NCBI RefSeq assembly: GCF_018143015.1
Contig: NC_054741.1
Location: 37,662,510-37,726,509, forward strand
Source: Lytechinus variegatus
Lineage: Eukaryota > Echinodermata > Echinoidea > Temnopleuroida > Toxopneustidae
Direction of reading: 5' to 3'
DNA length: 64,000 bases
Within the stretch, counting starts at the first letter, position 1, and each line of letters starts with the position of its first letter. Below, piece after piece: positions 21,035 to 32,327 of this stretch. The translations under genes were made by a program, and so were the position numbers. The notes beneath the pieces are model-generated. The model was given only the letters and a program-made list of their open reading frames with translations. It ran no database searches and had not been told where the DNA came from.

Positions 21035-22508
21035 CAGGGGCGGATCCAGCATTCACAAAAGGGGGGGGGGATTTTTAAGCCACATTGTTGCCGATCGGCA
21101 GCTCGAAGTTGATTTTTGTTTGTTCTTTGAAGAGGTAGTCTTCAAAGTATACTTTGAAGAGGTAGTCTTCAAAGTATATACTTCTAAATTTATTCTTATA
21201 AATAAACCTAAATATATAATAATCTCATAAGCCTTATAGTGCGAGAAAATTTAAACATTCTTGGCGATGTTTGTGATCCTAAACGAGATGTGTATCCAAC
21301 TAAAGAATTACTGCGAGCGCGAAGCGTGAGCAGAATATTATTAATATACGTTTTGATCTGATGAAAAGGGGATCTGTCAAAAGCTGCTTGCAGTTAGCCA
21401 TGAAGACGTTACATATTTCAACAATCAAATAATGCCACCTCGAAGCGCGAGCTGAAAATGTTAACATTTCTACCTGAAGAATGGAAATTTTAAGCACTTT
21501 TTGTAACCTTGAAAAGGATAAGTATATAATTAAACTATTGATGCGAGCGCGAAGCGCGAAAAAAAATCTATTCATGTTTTGAAATAATGAAAAATTTGAG
21601 TAATTGGACATTCTCCTACATTATTTCATAACAAAATTTTTGATATTATGATCTGAAACTGGATAATGATTTAAATATAGCTGCGTATCTGAATAAACAT
21701 GCGCACGCGTGTTAGATTACGACCTAGAATCTGATCATTCTATAAATGCCCTTTTTATCAAGAAAATCAATAAAGCGAGCTTAAAATCTGTTAATATTAT
21801 GGCCTGAAAATTGACATTTAAAGCACTTTCGTAATTTTTTAAAGGAGCATGAGTTAACATATTTTCAGCAATCAATGCGAACGAAAATCGCGAGCCGAAA
21901 TTTTTGATAATATTGAGATGAACATAACTCACCAATGAAAATGCTAGCATGCAGTGCTAGCTGAAACGTTTTGAAAATATGACCCGAAGGGGATGTTTTG
22001 AGAATTTTATGGAATACAGAAAAATAATAGGTACCTGACAAATCAAATTTTGCGAGCGCGCAGCGCGAGCAGAAATGTTAACATTCAGACCATAAAACAA
22101 AATTTTTTACAGAACACTTTTTAAAAATCAATTTGTTAATCAAACAAAATAATGAAAGTTCGATTTCAGAGCTGAAATATGTTTTGTATATTGACTTCAA
22201 AGTTTGATATTTTGAGCTCTATATTGAGCAAGATATGTAAATCACCCAAAAGGCAATGCGAGTGCGTAGAGCGAGCGAAAAAATTATATATTGACATAAA
22301 AGATTTTTAAAAATTATTTTCCAAGTCTTCCCCTCATCTTATTTTATTCACTCGTCTTCCTCTTCTTATGGTTTTCCTTCTTTTTTCTCACCTCTTTTCC
22401 CGTCTTTTTCTTTTTTTTTCTTTCTTTCTCCTTTTTTCTTTCTTTTTTATTGCTTCGCCAATAGGGGGTAGGGGCGGGCCCCTCAGCACCCCTCCTGGAT
22501 CCGCCTAT
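21035..22508. mobile_element. hAT-like element A with GCGAGCGCGAAGC-type internal repeats
   Basis: The ends CAGGGGCGGATCCAGC and CTGGATCCGCC are inverted repeats of a kind common in hAT elements; the flanks share ACACAG. Inside, degenerate units of roughly 110-150 bp each carry a variant of GCGAGCGCGAAGCGCGAGC (about 21304, 21433, 21543, 22052, 22257). The left end contains two tandem copies of GAGGTAGTCTTCAAAGTATA. The right end is a long T/C-only tract (about 22320-22450). No transposase is visible. Confidence 0.78.
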
Positions 22509-23120
22509 AACACAGATACGTATCTAAGGCACAACGTGACGTATTTACTGCAGCTATAACTTGCGTTTGTTTGTTTTTTGCATCTGATGTGCTCAAAATT
22601 AATTGGTACAAATGGGTAGTATCGCATGTTTGTATGTTTGTTGCATAAGGATGATGAGGTCATTTTTCATCTAGGGGTCAAAACGTCAATTTTTGCATGT
22701 CCTATAATATGCTTGTAAACGTTTTCATTGTAATAATTCATTTTTTGGTGAGGAGGATGATTATATGCCTATCGTACTGTATCCCGGGGAGAGGGCACTT
22801 ACATTGACGAGTGGATACCATGCGCGACCCCCGGAACACGTAAAAAGGATGTCTATTTCAAGATAGGGCACGTTACGTACGTAACGCAAGAAGGGTGTCA
22901 AAAACACTAAAATAATAAAAAAGGGCATGTATTTTCGCTAGGAAAGCTAGTGGGCGTGATTTAGGGTCATATTTGCGAGGGTGATATAGGTGAAGCTAAA
23001 ACCGACGACCTATACGACCGACGTCCGCGACATAACAAAAATATCGCTTTACTTATTTAGGCCGGGGTCAATGCACAGAATACTTGGCAAGAGTATTGTT
23101 TTCTTTCCAATACTTGTTAA

Positions 23121-23722
23121 AGGACAAGTCCACCCCAACAAAAACTTGATTTGAATAAATAAGAAAAAAACAACAAGCATAACACTGAAAATTTCATCAA
23201 AATCGGATGTAAAATAAGAAAGTTATGACATTTCAAATTTTCGCTTCATTTCACAAAAACAGTTATATGAACGAGCCAGCTACATCCAAATGAGAGAGTC
23301 GATGAGGTCATTCACTCACTATTTCTTTTGTTTTGTATTGTTTGAAATATGAAATATTTTGATTTTCTTGTCATTGTCATGTGAAATGAAGTTTCATTCC
23401 TCCCTGAACACGTGGAATTCCATTATTTTAACATTTTGTGCTTCAGGCAAGGAGGTCCTAATCGTCAAATTCGTAAAAAATTGAAATATTGTATAATTCA
23501 AACAATAAAAAACAAAAGAAATAGTGAGTGAGTGACATCATCGACTCTCTCATTTGGATGTAACTGGCTCGTTCATATAACTATTTTGTTAAAAATAAGC
23601 GAAACTTTGAAATGTCATAACTTTCTTATTTTACATCCGATTTTGATGAAATCTTCAGCATTGTGCTTGTCTGATTTTTCTCTATTGATTCAAATCAACA
23701 TTTATCTGAGGTGGACTTGACC
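23121..23722. mobile_element. TTAA-flanked foldback element 1
   Basis: This 602 bp element is flanked by TTAA (23117-23120 and 23723-23726). The ends AGGACAAGTCCACC and GGTGGACTTGACC pair, as do arms of about 200 bp. The arms contain TTTCATCAAAATCGGATG then AAATAAGAAAGTTATGACAT. There is no coding sequence. Confidence 0.85.
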
Positions 23723-23959
23723 TTAAGGGGAGGGTTTTACACGCTATACTTGATAAGTGGTGCATTTTCAGAATATGGAAAATACGTCTTAGGTACGTGC
23801 TTTTCGAGACCCCATGGTCGCGCATATAGTATCCATTTGTTTTGTTTTTAGTATTCGTCCTGTCTTGTCCAAGTGATTGTCTGTTCACACACTCCTGAAC
23901 TCAGGTTTTTTTTATACAGCAGGGGTATGATATAACATTTTTTTCTGTTAATCGTAACT

Positions 23960-24217
23960 TAGTGAGTAAACATAAAAAAAGTTTGACCCCACTGGTATTC
24001 TTTTTCATTGTACAAACCTTTTTAATTTACGAATTGAATTTCATTGATCAAAGATATACTTTAATTAACTATTTATTGCAGGGAACCCATACTAACAAGC
24101 TTTGCTTTCCAGTGGGTTCCCCTTTTTCATCTCTGTACATGATATTTTTGTGTTATGCGTTACATTGTAACTTTTGTTAAATTTTGGAATGAAAGAGAAT
24201 AAATGCAATCAATCAAT
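23960..24217 (+). mobile_element. LINE 3' UTR fragment
   Basis: A GGGAACCC...GGGTTCCC stem (24081-24120) is followed by TGTAACTTTTGTTAAATTTT, GAATAAATGCA and an AATC repeat tail. This is the pattern of a CR1/Jockey-group LINE 3' end. No RT coding remains. Confidence 0.55.
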
Positions 24218-26030
24218 CCACTCATCAATGGAAGTGCCCCCCCCCCGGTAATGTATTCATTCTTGTTTTATGTTTGTTGCCCTGTATCATGTGCGTTTGA
24301 AACAGGTAACCCGGTCTTATTGTATGTTATTATTATTTCCCTTTTTTATCAGTGAAAGGGAATTTATTATGATCAAGGTAATATTGCTATACGGAGCTTC
24401 TTAATAATTCAAACAATCCTTAAAAAAGGCCTCTTTTCCGGCCTTTAATTCAAAAGTTTCAGCCCCGGTTTCAGCTCGCGCGCACGTTTTTTTTTAAATA
24501 GATATGTATCCTGTTCATCAGAATCCAGGGGGTCCGAGCCCCCCTCCCCAAATTTGCGGAGCAAATAAAAAAGGGGAAAGAAAAAGAAGGGAAAAGGATC
24601 CTCGAGGAGGTAGGTGAGGGGAAGACTTGTAAAAATAAAATCTTTCACCATATTAAATTTTTGCAGCAACATGAAAAAAAAAGAATGAATATATAGGCCT
24701 AATTACCCTCATCAAAAATGTATTACTACCCACTGAAAACGTTTACAAGCATATTATAGGATGTACAAAAATTGACCTTTTGACCCCTAGATAACGAATG
24801 GCCACCCCATCTTCATCAAGAAACATTTGGAACGATCCAATTGAACCAAGTTTGAGCACAGCAGATTCAAAAATAAAGAAACAAGCGCAAGTCACTTTGT
24901 GTTTGACTGTATTTTGATCATGGTGATTACGCGATTTTGTCATTTGATACGTCTTAAACTCTTGGCGTCACTACATGCATTTTGTGAACAGGTTGGCTAT
25001 CCATACCTCCCATAGGCGGCGGAAGCGGGGGGGGGGCAGGTCCCCCAAAAATTTGAGGTGGGGGGCGGTCCCCCCTTAATTTTTAGCTGATAACCTTTTT
25101 TTTTTTTGCTTGTCAATTTTGTTTCCTGCGTCCCCCCTAAATTCTGGTGGACCCTTCCTAAAATGTTTCTTGTCCCCCCCTAAAATTTAGGTTGATGACC
25201 GTTTTTTTTTTACTTGTCATTTTTTTTACATGTGTCCATCACAAAATTTCAGGTAGACCCCCTATTTTTTTTAATTCTTCTTCATAGCGTTTATGAATCT
25301 TTTTTTTTTTACTTAAAATAAAGTCTGAGGGCCTTACAATGAAACCAAACAAGCAAGTTTAAACTTAAACTTACACTAAAACAAATCATGGAGAATTCGA
25401 AGTATGGATATGAATGTAAATAGATATGACGTGTCTATATCGTTGTGGGTATGTAATGATATTATGTCAGTATTAAAAGTGGGTATGAATTTGAGGGTAA
25501 AAGGGGATCGGAGGGGAGTAATTAGAGAAAAGGTGATGGGATAGATACAAATAAATATTTTATTAATTTTCAGAATTTTTTTTTCCTCTTACATAGCAAG
25601 TCTTTTAAGTTGTGATTGCTTAGTACATGGAAATGACACTGATAAATTACTTTTAATCATTCGATTTAAACTGTAATTATGTTATTTGTTTACCCCTTTT
25701 CGTTTCGATAAGATGAAGTTTTTGTGGGAATTAGAACGGGAAAGAAATTGTTGTGTATGTTATTTTTGGGATGCTTCTCTTCTTTGTTATTTTTTTTTTT
25801 GGGGGGGATCATTAGTCAACCGTTCTTTCTTGCAAAAGGATTTAACTTTTTTAGGAATATGAAATGGAAATTATAAACTTTGTTGTCATTATTTATTTTG
25901 ACTTCATATATTCGATTTGGGATGAAATAAAAAATCAATGCATTTGAAAGAGTGTAGTAGGTGCATTTGTGAGTGTGTATTGTGTGAGGATTTGATTTTG
26001 ATCTTAATATATACATATATATAAAGATAG
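24218..26030. other. Gene-less spacer with element fragments
   Basis: Poly-C and poly-G bearing fragments at about 24440-24610 and 25010-25310 (GGCGGCGGAAGCGG, GGGGCAGGTCCCCC) look like ends of hAT-type elements. The rest is AT-rich with T runs. No gene was recognised. Confidence 0.6.
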
Positions 26031-27049
26031 CAGGGGCGGATCCAGCTTTCGCCAATAGGGGGGCCGAAAAATATTTTCAGCAACATTTTTCTCGATTGGC
26101 CGCCATAATTCTATTTTTTGTTGTTTTTTCAGGGGGTAGTCCTAACTAAAGACTGAAGGTTTAAGTATATGTTAGTTTTTATTGTTATAAACAAGATAAG
26201 GTATCTCATGTTGTCATAATATATAATGCGAGCACGAAGCGCGAGCAAAAAATTCTTTGATATTTTATGTCCTTAGAACTGAAGATTCTGAGCATTTTTT
26301 ATAATCATGAACAAAGATAAGTATCCAACTAAACAATGCGAGAGTGAAAATTAAGGGACTCAATAAGGACTGCTTTGAGTGATTAATGAAGAGGATACAA
26401 TCACCAATTAAATAATGAGAGTGATAAATTATTCCGACCTGAAAACTGGACGGTCTAAGCGCGTTTTTATTTAAAATTAAAGAACAAGCTTGTGTGTCTC
26501 AAACAATTAAATAAAAGCGCGAAGCATGAGCTTAATTTGTTGATATACTGACATGATACAGGAGCATTTTGACAAATTTTGGAAAGAATTTCCAAAGAGG
26601 ATAGGTATCTCACAAATAAAACAATGCGAGCGCACCGCGCGAGCTGAAAATTTTGATATAACAATTTGTGTAAATCAAACAAAATAATGAAAGCTTGATG
26701 TGTGAGCTAAAATATTGTGTGCAAATTGATTTCAGAACTGGATATATAAAGTGCCATTTAATCCTCTTGAATGGGATTCATTACACAGGCAATGCGAGCG
26801 CGATGCGCGAGCGAAATTTCTTTATATAAAGGCTCATCTTTTTCTTGTTTCCTTTCGGGGTCGGGCCGGCCGGTACGAGGCTGTAAATTACACATCATGG
26901 GTATAATAGCTCTTTCTTACTTTTCTTCCTGCTTTTCGTAGTTTCTATCAAGATAAAGAGTACACTTTTTTCTGCAGGTTGTCAAAAAAAGGGGGGCCGG
27001 GGCCGGCTCGGCCCCCTCCTGGCTCGGCCCCCTCCTGGATCCGCGCCTG
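26031..27049. mobile_element. hAT-like element B with GCGAGCGCGAAGC-type internal repeats
   Basis: The ends CAGGGGCGGATCCAGC and CTGGATCCGCGCCTG are inverted repeats, and the flanks share GATAG. Internal units carry GCGAGCACGAAGCGCGAGC (26227), GCGAGCGCACCGCGCGAGC (about 26625) and GCGAGCGCGATGCGCGAGCG (about 26794). It belongs to the same family as 21035-22508 but is shorter. Confidence 0.78.
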
Positions 27050-27213
27050 GATAGATATATATCGAATTGATATTCGTAAAAGTGAGTGGAGAGCCATTAT
27101 TTAGCCTACATAATCGATTACAAACGATTACTGAATTTCCCTATTATACACTATTCTACGTTCTTCACTGTTACGAAACTTTGAATGCTGAGCATTAAAT
27201 TAACATTTCATTT

Positions 27214-27410
27214 TTTACTGGGCGTTGTGGTGTGCGCCTTTAATCCAAGCTGTGGGGAAGTTACAAATTGATGCAGAGGTTCGAGGTTCGAGCCCTGGTC
27301 ACGTCTTTCGGATGGTGACGTTAAAGGTCGGTCCCAGACGTAAATAATCATATCTGATTGATACAGACAAAACTCAAATACACACACATACACACACAAT
27401 ATTCATAAAA
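27214..27410 (+). mobile_element. tRNA-derived SINE with CA-rich tail
   Basis: A tRNA-like head (GGCGTTGTGGTGTGCGCC) is followed by a good B box GGTTCGAGCCC (27285-27295), a body with GTTAAAGGTCGGTCCCAGAC, and a CA-repeat tail. Confidence 0.7.
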
Positions 27411-27489
27411 GAAAATTAATTGAAATCAGATTGAACTAAATATTTTCAACCTATATCAATGACAGGATCTGAGCGAGTATGAGTCTTAG

Positions 27490-27516
27490 CATGGACCTAT
27501 TACAAATAGGTCCATG
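27490..27516. repeat. Perfect 12-bp hairpin, 3-nt loop
   Basis: CATGGACCTATT pairs perfectly with AATAGGTCCATG around ACA, about 410 bp upstream of the sulfotransferase-like start codon. The function is unknown. Confidence 0.85.
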
Positions 27517-27926
27517 GTCTTAGTTACTGAAGCTAATGATTGTTTTCAAAGTGATACATTATTAATCCGTTTTCCTGAACAAAATTAACCATTATGTACT
27601 GAAGTTGATATCACTGAACACTAATTTGTCTGTTATAGGCCCTACATTATGGTCTATATCACCTTCGTCCGGTCGAACAACCTTTGAACAAGTTTAAGCA
27701 ACCGTGAAATCATATTCTGTGTATATATCGATAAGCCAGTAACCGAAGAAAATCATATATAGTCAATTTTGAGCCATTACTGGGTTTATTTGCACTTTAC
27801 GACACCTTTTGTTTTCTGCCTTTATCGGCATGTGCAGTGAATCACGAATGCTAAGGGCATAGTTCATCAGCGAATATAACACCATATTTACCCCATATTA
27901 TTATTTTGCTACATTTGGGAAACAAT

Positions 27927-28185
27927 ATGGCGACTGCTTTGAATGAACGGGTCAGTGAAACGTCTGCAACAGAGGAGCAAGCAAATCGCGTATTCCTATG
28001 GAGTCTGCCACGCTCTTGTACTACAGTATTCACTCGATGTATGGAAGCTCTTGGGAAACCTAATGTTGAAATTTTCTGGGAGCCTTTTGTATCTAGTGAA
28101 TTCTACGGACCGGAAAGAAGACATTTCTTCGCGAATGACAGCCCTCATCTTCTTCAAGAGAAATATACATTCGCCTATGTCAGAG
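27927..28185 (+). CDS. Sulfotransferase-like exon 1 (residues 1-86)
   Basis: MATALNERVSETSATEEQAN leads into the P-loop strand. The exon ends TFAYVR plus one base before GTAGAG. An upstream in-frame extension lacks an ATG. Confidence 0.88.
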
Positions 28186-31100
28186 GTAGAGTATACTAAT
28201 TATAATATAAGCTTATTTTATTGATTATAACCCCCCCCCGGGGGGGGGGGACAGTCCAAAGTATTGCTGTACACACGCGTGACCCAAAAACACGTTTTGG
28301 GTGTTTTTTTTTCAGTTTTGGAAGCGGGCCGCGCTTGGACTAAAAAACACCAATTTTCAAAAAAGGGGTTAGTTTTAAAAGACTGGTCAATGGCAAACTA
28401 GACTCAAACTGCAGCGCCAAACATATTTAGGGTACTTTTTTCTAAAGCTTAGCCAAATGTGTTTAGGGTATGTTCCCTCCCCTCCCCCAAGCTTTTTCCC
28501 TTGGTCGCATTCTGGCGACAACGGGCTAAAATGTGTAAATAAAGCCCGCAAATTTGATTTTGTTATTTCCATACACAGAGAAAAAATAGTTTCGGGGGTG
28601 TTTGGAAATGATTTGGCCACGTGTGTGTACAGCATTACATTTGACTGCCCCCCCCCCCGGTGATTATAATGCATCTGTGAAAATACCGGGAGGGAGGGGG
28701 GTCATGAAAACACAGAGCCCAGACCACCGCCTCGAACAGATAAGCACCCAAACTGACATACGCACATAATTATACAGTCTATTCAAAATATCGAAAACAC
28801 AGACCCAATGATTTTTTCTTCTTAATGTCATGAAGTTTACACATTTCTTGTATATCATTATGCCAAGTTTACATGCCTGAGTTTTTCTCTGTGTGCAAAA
28901 TAACCCCAAAATAACTCTGTGTGATAAAAGGAGGGCCGGGGGGGGGGAGCTTGGTGAAAAAACGCATACCAGCACGTTTGGCAATTCTTTAAAAAAATAA
29001 TCTAAATACTTTTGACCCCGCGATTGACAATTGACCAGTTTTTCAAAACCATGATTTTTTTCATAACAACGGTGTTTTGGCGGCCCGCGTCCAAAACTGA
29101 AAAAAAAAACACTTTAATCGCGTTTTTTATTTTGGTCACGCATGTATTAAGCAATACATTTGATTGCCCTAAACAAATTATGCGGATATTATCCGCATAA
29201 TTGGGTTTGTGAAAGGGGTATTAGATACGCATCTAGTTCATGGTTACAAAAGCTATTCAGAATGTTCAATTTTTCTGGTTTCGATATACACAGTAATATA
29301 TAATATCCAAAGTGTTGAGCTCGCGCTTCGCGCTCGCATGGGGGGGGGGAGAAGAAAGTACAAAATTGAACGGATTAAATAGATTCTCTGGATAATTGTG
29401 TGTGTTTTTTTCTTTGGAGAAGTTATATTGCGCCGTGGGCAAGAAACACTACACACCATCCTTGACATTTTACAAATGTTACTCTTTTCCCTATAACGCA
29501 GATTTCTTGGAAGGGGACTTCCCTGATGCTAAGCTTCTGTTCGCCAAGGACGTAACTATTAGTATCATGGGAAAGTTTGAGTTCATTCCTAAGACCTACC
29601 GACATACATTTCTCATCCGAGATCCCAGGAAGACATTCCTCTCTATCCAGCGGTTATCAGATACCTTGCCCGAGGAACATCGCTTTGATGTGAAGAAAGA
29701 ATACGGAAAAGGTGACGATTTTCGACATCTAGGATTTTTTTTTCTAATTCACAACTTTTTAAAATAAACTGTGACCGATTCAGGGGCCGCGCACGTCCGT
29801 TCGATGACCATTAAAGAATAAGCATTATATCGTTGAAAGAAAACCTTTAACCTGGGGAGTGATACATGAAAGGACTTGTCGGACGTTTTATCCGACACTT
29901 ACCATAGCAACAGTGCCTTTCAGCCAATCAAAATCTAGGAAAGATGTCAGACCTGACAACTTGTCGGACACGAATGTTGATGAAACGCTCACCTGAAAAT
30001 CGTTATAAATATACTGTATATGCCTAGAGCCAGTAGAAATCACAGCAAGCAATACCTCAAGACCCTATAAGTAAATAAGCGTTTGCGTTCTCTAACGAAA
30101 GGTCCGAACGTCACGAACTAAACGGTATCAAGCAGCCCGAATCTTTTGATGACGGCCATCATAAATTTCATTTTTAAGCATACATATGCATTACAAGCAG
30201 TGTACGTTGAACATAACACGTATAGTAAAACTATCTGAAAAACAATTTTTTATATCTTATTATGTTGTGAATTTTGAAATTAGTATTCTAGCATACATTC
30301 CTGGGGTGGTATTCTGGAACTCTGTCATAACTTTTGTCATAAATTTTGTCATTTCTCTCCGAGATGTGACACCGCTATGATTGTCACAAATCGGTATTCT
30401 GAACATTGTCTTTTCCCTGTCGACATATCTCTCAAAGTTCCCACCCATCTTTTCGGAAGCGAACCAATCAAAATCATCGTTAGTTCCCAGTTGGAACCCT
30501 TCTAGCAAATAGGAAAGCCCCATGGCAGGTAGGGCGTATCCCCGAAACAGTTGCTGGCATCGTGCAACTACGCGTATATTGATGCGCTTAATTACAAAGA
30601 GAGACTGAGGGAGCTGTGAAGAATTTTAGAGAAGTAGAAAAGTAAGGAAAACAGAGAAAAAAAGGAGGAATTAATATGTAGGGCCTAACTAATTGTAGCA
30701 TGAAAAAATAATTTTTAAAATTGTCATGGAAGATGAGTGAAACTAATACCACAATCTAATCTAAATAATATAATTATTTGCTTGACATTCAGTCGGCAGG
30801 GTATCGGGATATTTGGTACTAAAAGATATGCCAAAATTTATGACTGCTACTCACCTGTCATAAATTTTGTCATATCTTTTGCTTGTATAAAAGGATTACG
30901 CGCATTTAAAGCCGCGTATTTTTGCTGCGCGCTAAAGAGAAGAGACAAAATTTACGACAATTTTTGTGACAAAAGTTATGACATCCACCAGGGGGGCGTT
31001 TCATGAAAGGACTTGTCAGACGTTTTATCCGACAAATCCCATTTTATCCGACAGTTACCATAGGAACAGTGCCTCTGAGCCAATCAAAATCATGGAAAGA

Positions 31101-32327
31101 TGTCAGATTTGACAATTTGTCGGATGAAAATATTGATGAAATGCTCCCCTGAATACCGATTTTGTCATATCTCTGAGATGAGATAGAATATGGAGAAAAG
31201 TCAATGTTCAAAATACCGCCCCTGGCTATGAATAGATTGATAGTTTGATACACATGATGTTAGCGACCTTTTTGGTTCATGATTATAATTAAATGCCAAT
31301 TTCGCCCAAGAAAATGATTGATTTGAAACAATAGAGAAATAAATCTAAGCTCAATGCTAAAAGATAATCAAAATCGGAACAAAATAAGAAGTTATGATAT
31401 TTCAAAAGTTCGCTTATTTTAACACAAACCAATTATAACGTATAAGTCAGTGATTACAAATAAGAGATTCGACGATATCACTCTCTATTTCTTTAATCTT
31501 TTTAATGTATGAATTGTACAATATTTTTATTTTTGCAGATTTGACAATAATGGACCCTCTTGATTGAACCACACAAGTTTAAAACAGTGACAAACATAAT
31601 GCAGGGGGATAGGAGAAAAATATTTCATATCATAAAATACAAAATGAGTATAGCGCGTGGGCGATGCTATTGTTTCCCTCATTTGCATACCTACAAGGGT
31701 GTACATATCACTTTGTTTATTCAAGCGAAAAATTAATTGTTATATCTTTCTTATTTTAAATCCGATCTAGATGAAATTTTCTGTGTGCAGCTTGGTTGAC
31801 GTTTCTATTTTTCGTCATTCTGCGTGTTTTGTTGATTTGAACTCCCCCTTTAATATCGGCACCATCACAATTCATGATATCTTTAAAAGTAGGTTCATTT
31901 ATAACGTACATTTACTTACAATCCATTAATATTTGTTTCAGGATATCAAGAAATAATTGATGTCATGCAATACGTCGAGGAAACATTGGGACAAAAACCT
32001 GTCATTATTGATGCAGACGAACTGCTTTCCGAACCTGACCGAATTCTTCCGATGTATTGCCGAGCTGCAGGACTCGAGTACAACCCGAAGATGCTGTCGT
32101 GGGGCAAGACCAATGTGAAAGAATTGAACTGGCACTTTGCAGAGAGTATGCCAGATTTCGATAAAATTGGACTGTTTGATAGTGCTATGAAAAGTTCGAA
32201 GTTTACTCCGTCTGGTAGCAGAACGGAAAAATCATTTGATGAAAGCAGTTGGACAACAGATTTAAGAGAATGCATCGGAGCTGCTTTGCCTCTCTATCAA
32301 AAGCTATTCCAAATGAGATTAAAGTAG
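27927..32327 (+). CDS. P-loop sulfotransferase-like protein, 284 aa, three exons
   Basis: Exons 27927-28185, 29502-29711 and 31942-32327 join (both introns phase 1, GT-AG) into a complete 284-residue protein. The start ATG has A at -3 and G at +4. Residues 22-33 (VFLWSLPRSCTT) form the N-terminal beta-strand and P-loop that in sulfotransferases binds the 5'-phosphosulfate of PAPS. FLIRDPRKTFLS (123-134) matches the 3'-phosphate-binding strand and helix. VEIFWEPF and YGPERR are typical of a group of sulfotransferase-family P-loop proteins sometimes annotated as branched-chain-aminotransferase-like. No signal peptide or membrane segment is seen, so a cytosolic location is likely. The substrate is unknown. 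Intron 1 holds inverted-repeat elements and intron 2 several MITEs. Confidence 0.88.
28246..28665. mobile_element. Inverted-repeat element in the sulfotransferase-like intron 1
   Basis: The left end (GGGACAGTCCAAAGTATTGC then TGTACACACGCGTGACC) and the right end (CACGTGTGTGTACAGCATTA then CATTTGACTGCCCC) are inverted repeats. G/C runs flank both ends, where the base count is uncertain. Confidence 0.65.
29010..29172 (-). mobile_element. Half-copy of the 28246-type element
   Basis: In reverse complement it reads AATCAAATGTATTGC, CATGCGTGACC, TTCAGTTTTGG and CGGGCCGCC. This matches the left arm of the element at 28246-28665. The partner end was not identified. Confidence 0.55.
29176..29202. repeat. 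Perfect 13-bp palindromic hairpin
   Basis: AATTATGCGGATA pairs with TATCCGCATAATT around a single T. Confidence 0.9.
29502..29711 (+). CDS. Sulfotransferase-like exon 2 (residues 87-156)
   Basis: The acceptor is CCCTATAACGCAG. The exon encodes FLEGDFPDAKLLFAKDVTIS through FLIRDPRKTFLSIQRLSD and FDVKKEYGK, then one base before GTGACG. Confidence 0.88.
29854..29993. mobile_element. 'GTTTCATGAAAGGACTTGTC' MITE, copy 2
   Basis: It contains GGACTTGTCGGACGTTTTAT, AGCCAATCAAAAT and GACAACTTGTCGGA, ending GATGAAACGCTCACCT. It lies in the sulfotransferase-like intron 2. Confidence 0.85.
30300..31226. mobile_element. Compound inverted-repeat element, 'GGTATTCTG' type
   Basis: The outer ends GGGGTGGTATTCTGGAAC and, in reverse complement, GGGGCGGTATTTTGAACATT pair. 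TGTCATAAATTTTGTCAT and related motifs recur inside in both orientations. It is interrupted by MITE copy 3 at 30991-31149. There is no coding sequence. Confidence 0.6.
30991..31149. mobile_element. 'GTTTCATGAAAGGACTTGTC' MITE, copy 3 (nested)
   Basis: The ends GGGGGGCGTTTCATGAAAGG and GATGAAATGCTCCCCT pair. An internal duplication of CATTTTATCCGACA makes it longer than the other copies. It sits inside the element at 30300-31226. Confidence 0.85.
31293..31849. mobile_element. TTAA-flanked foldback element 2
   Basis: TTAA lies at both boundaries (31289-31292 and 31850-31853); the length is 557 bp. The arms carry AATCAAAATCGGAACAAAAT then AAGAAGTTATGATATTTC, and on the right TTTCTTATTTTAAATCCGAT. 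The extreme ends are eroded. Confidence 0.7.
31942..32327 (+). CDS. Sulfotransferase-like exon 3 (residues 157-284 and stop)
   Basis: The acceptor is TTGTTTCAG. It encodes GYQEIIDVMQYVEETLGQKP, then VIIDADELLSEPDRILPMYC and ends KLFQMRLK before TAG. Two ATTAAA hexamers at 32364 and 32374 are candidate polyadenylation signals. Confidence 0.9.

Larger units (their letters stand above)
22557..24900. mobile_element. Inverted ~190 bp arms enclosing ~2 kb (composite DNA element)
   Basis: The left arm (about 22557-22755: TTGCGTTTGTTTG, ATGTGCTCAAA, ATCTAGGGGTCAAAACGTCA, TATAATATGCTTGTAAACG) matches the reverse complement of 24715-24900. The interior holds the foldback at 23121-23722, a LINE tail and one end of an hAT-like element, so it has been heavily invaded. 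The class is unclear. Confidence 0.65.

Noticed and set aside
21300-21611. 103-residue frame in hAT-like element A
   Set aside because: It is made of the degenerate GCGAAGC units and AT-rich spacer, with no recognisable domain.
31946-32275. 109-residue minus-strand frame over sulfotransferase-like exon 3
   Set aside because: It is a shadow of the well-supported plus-strand exon, with no family similarity.
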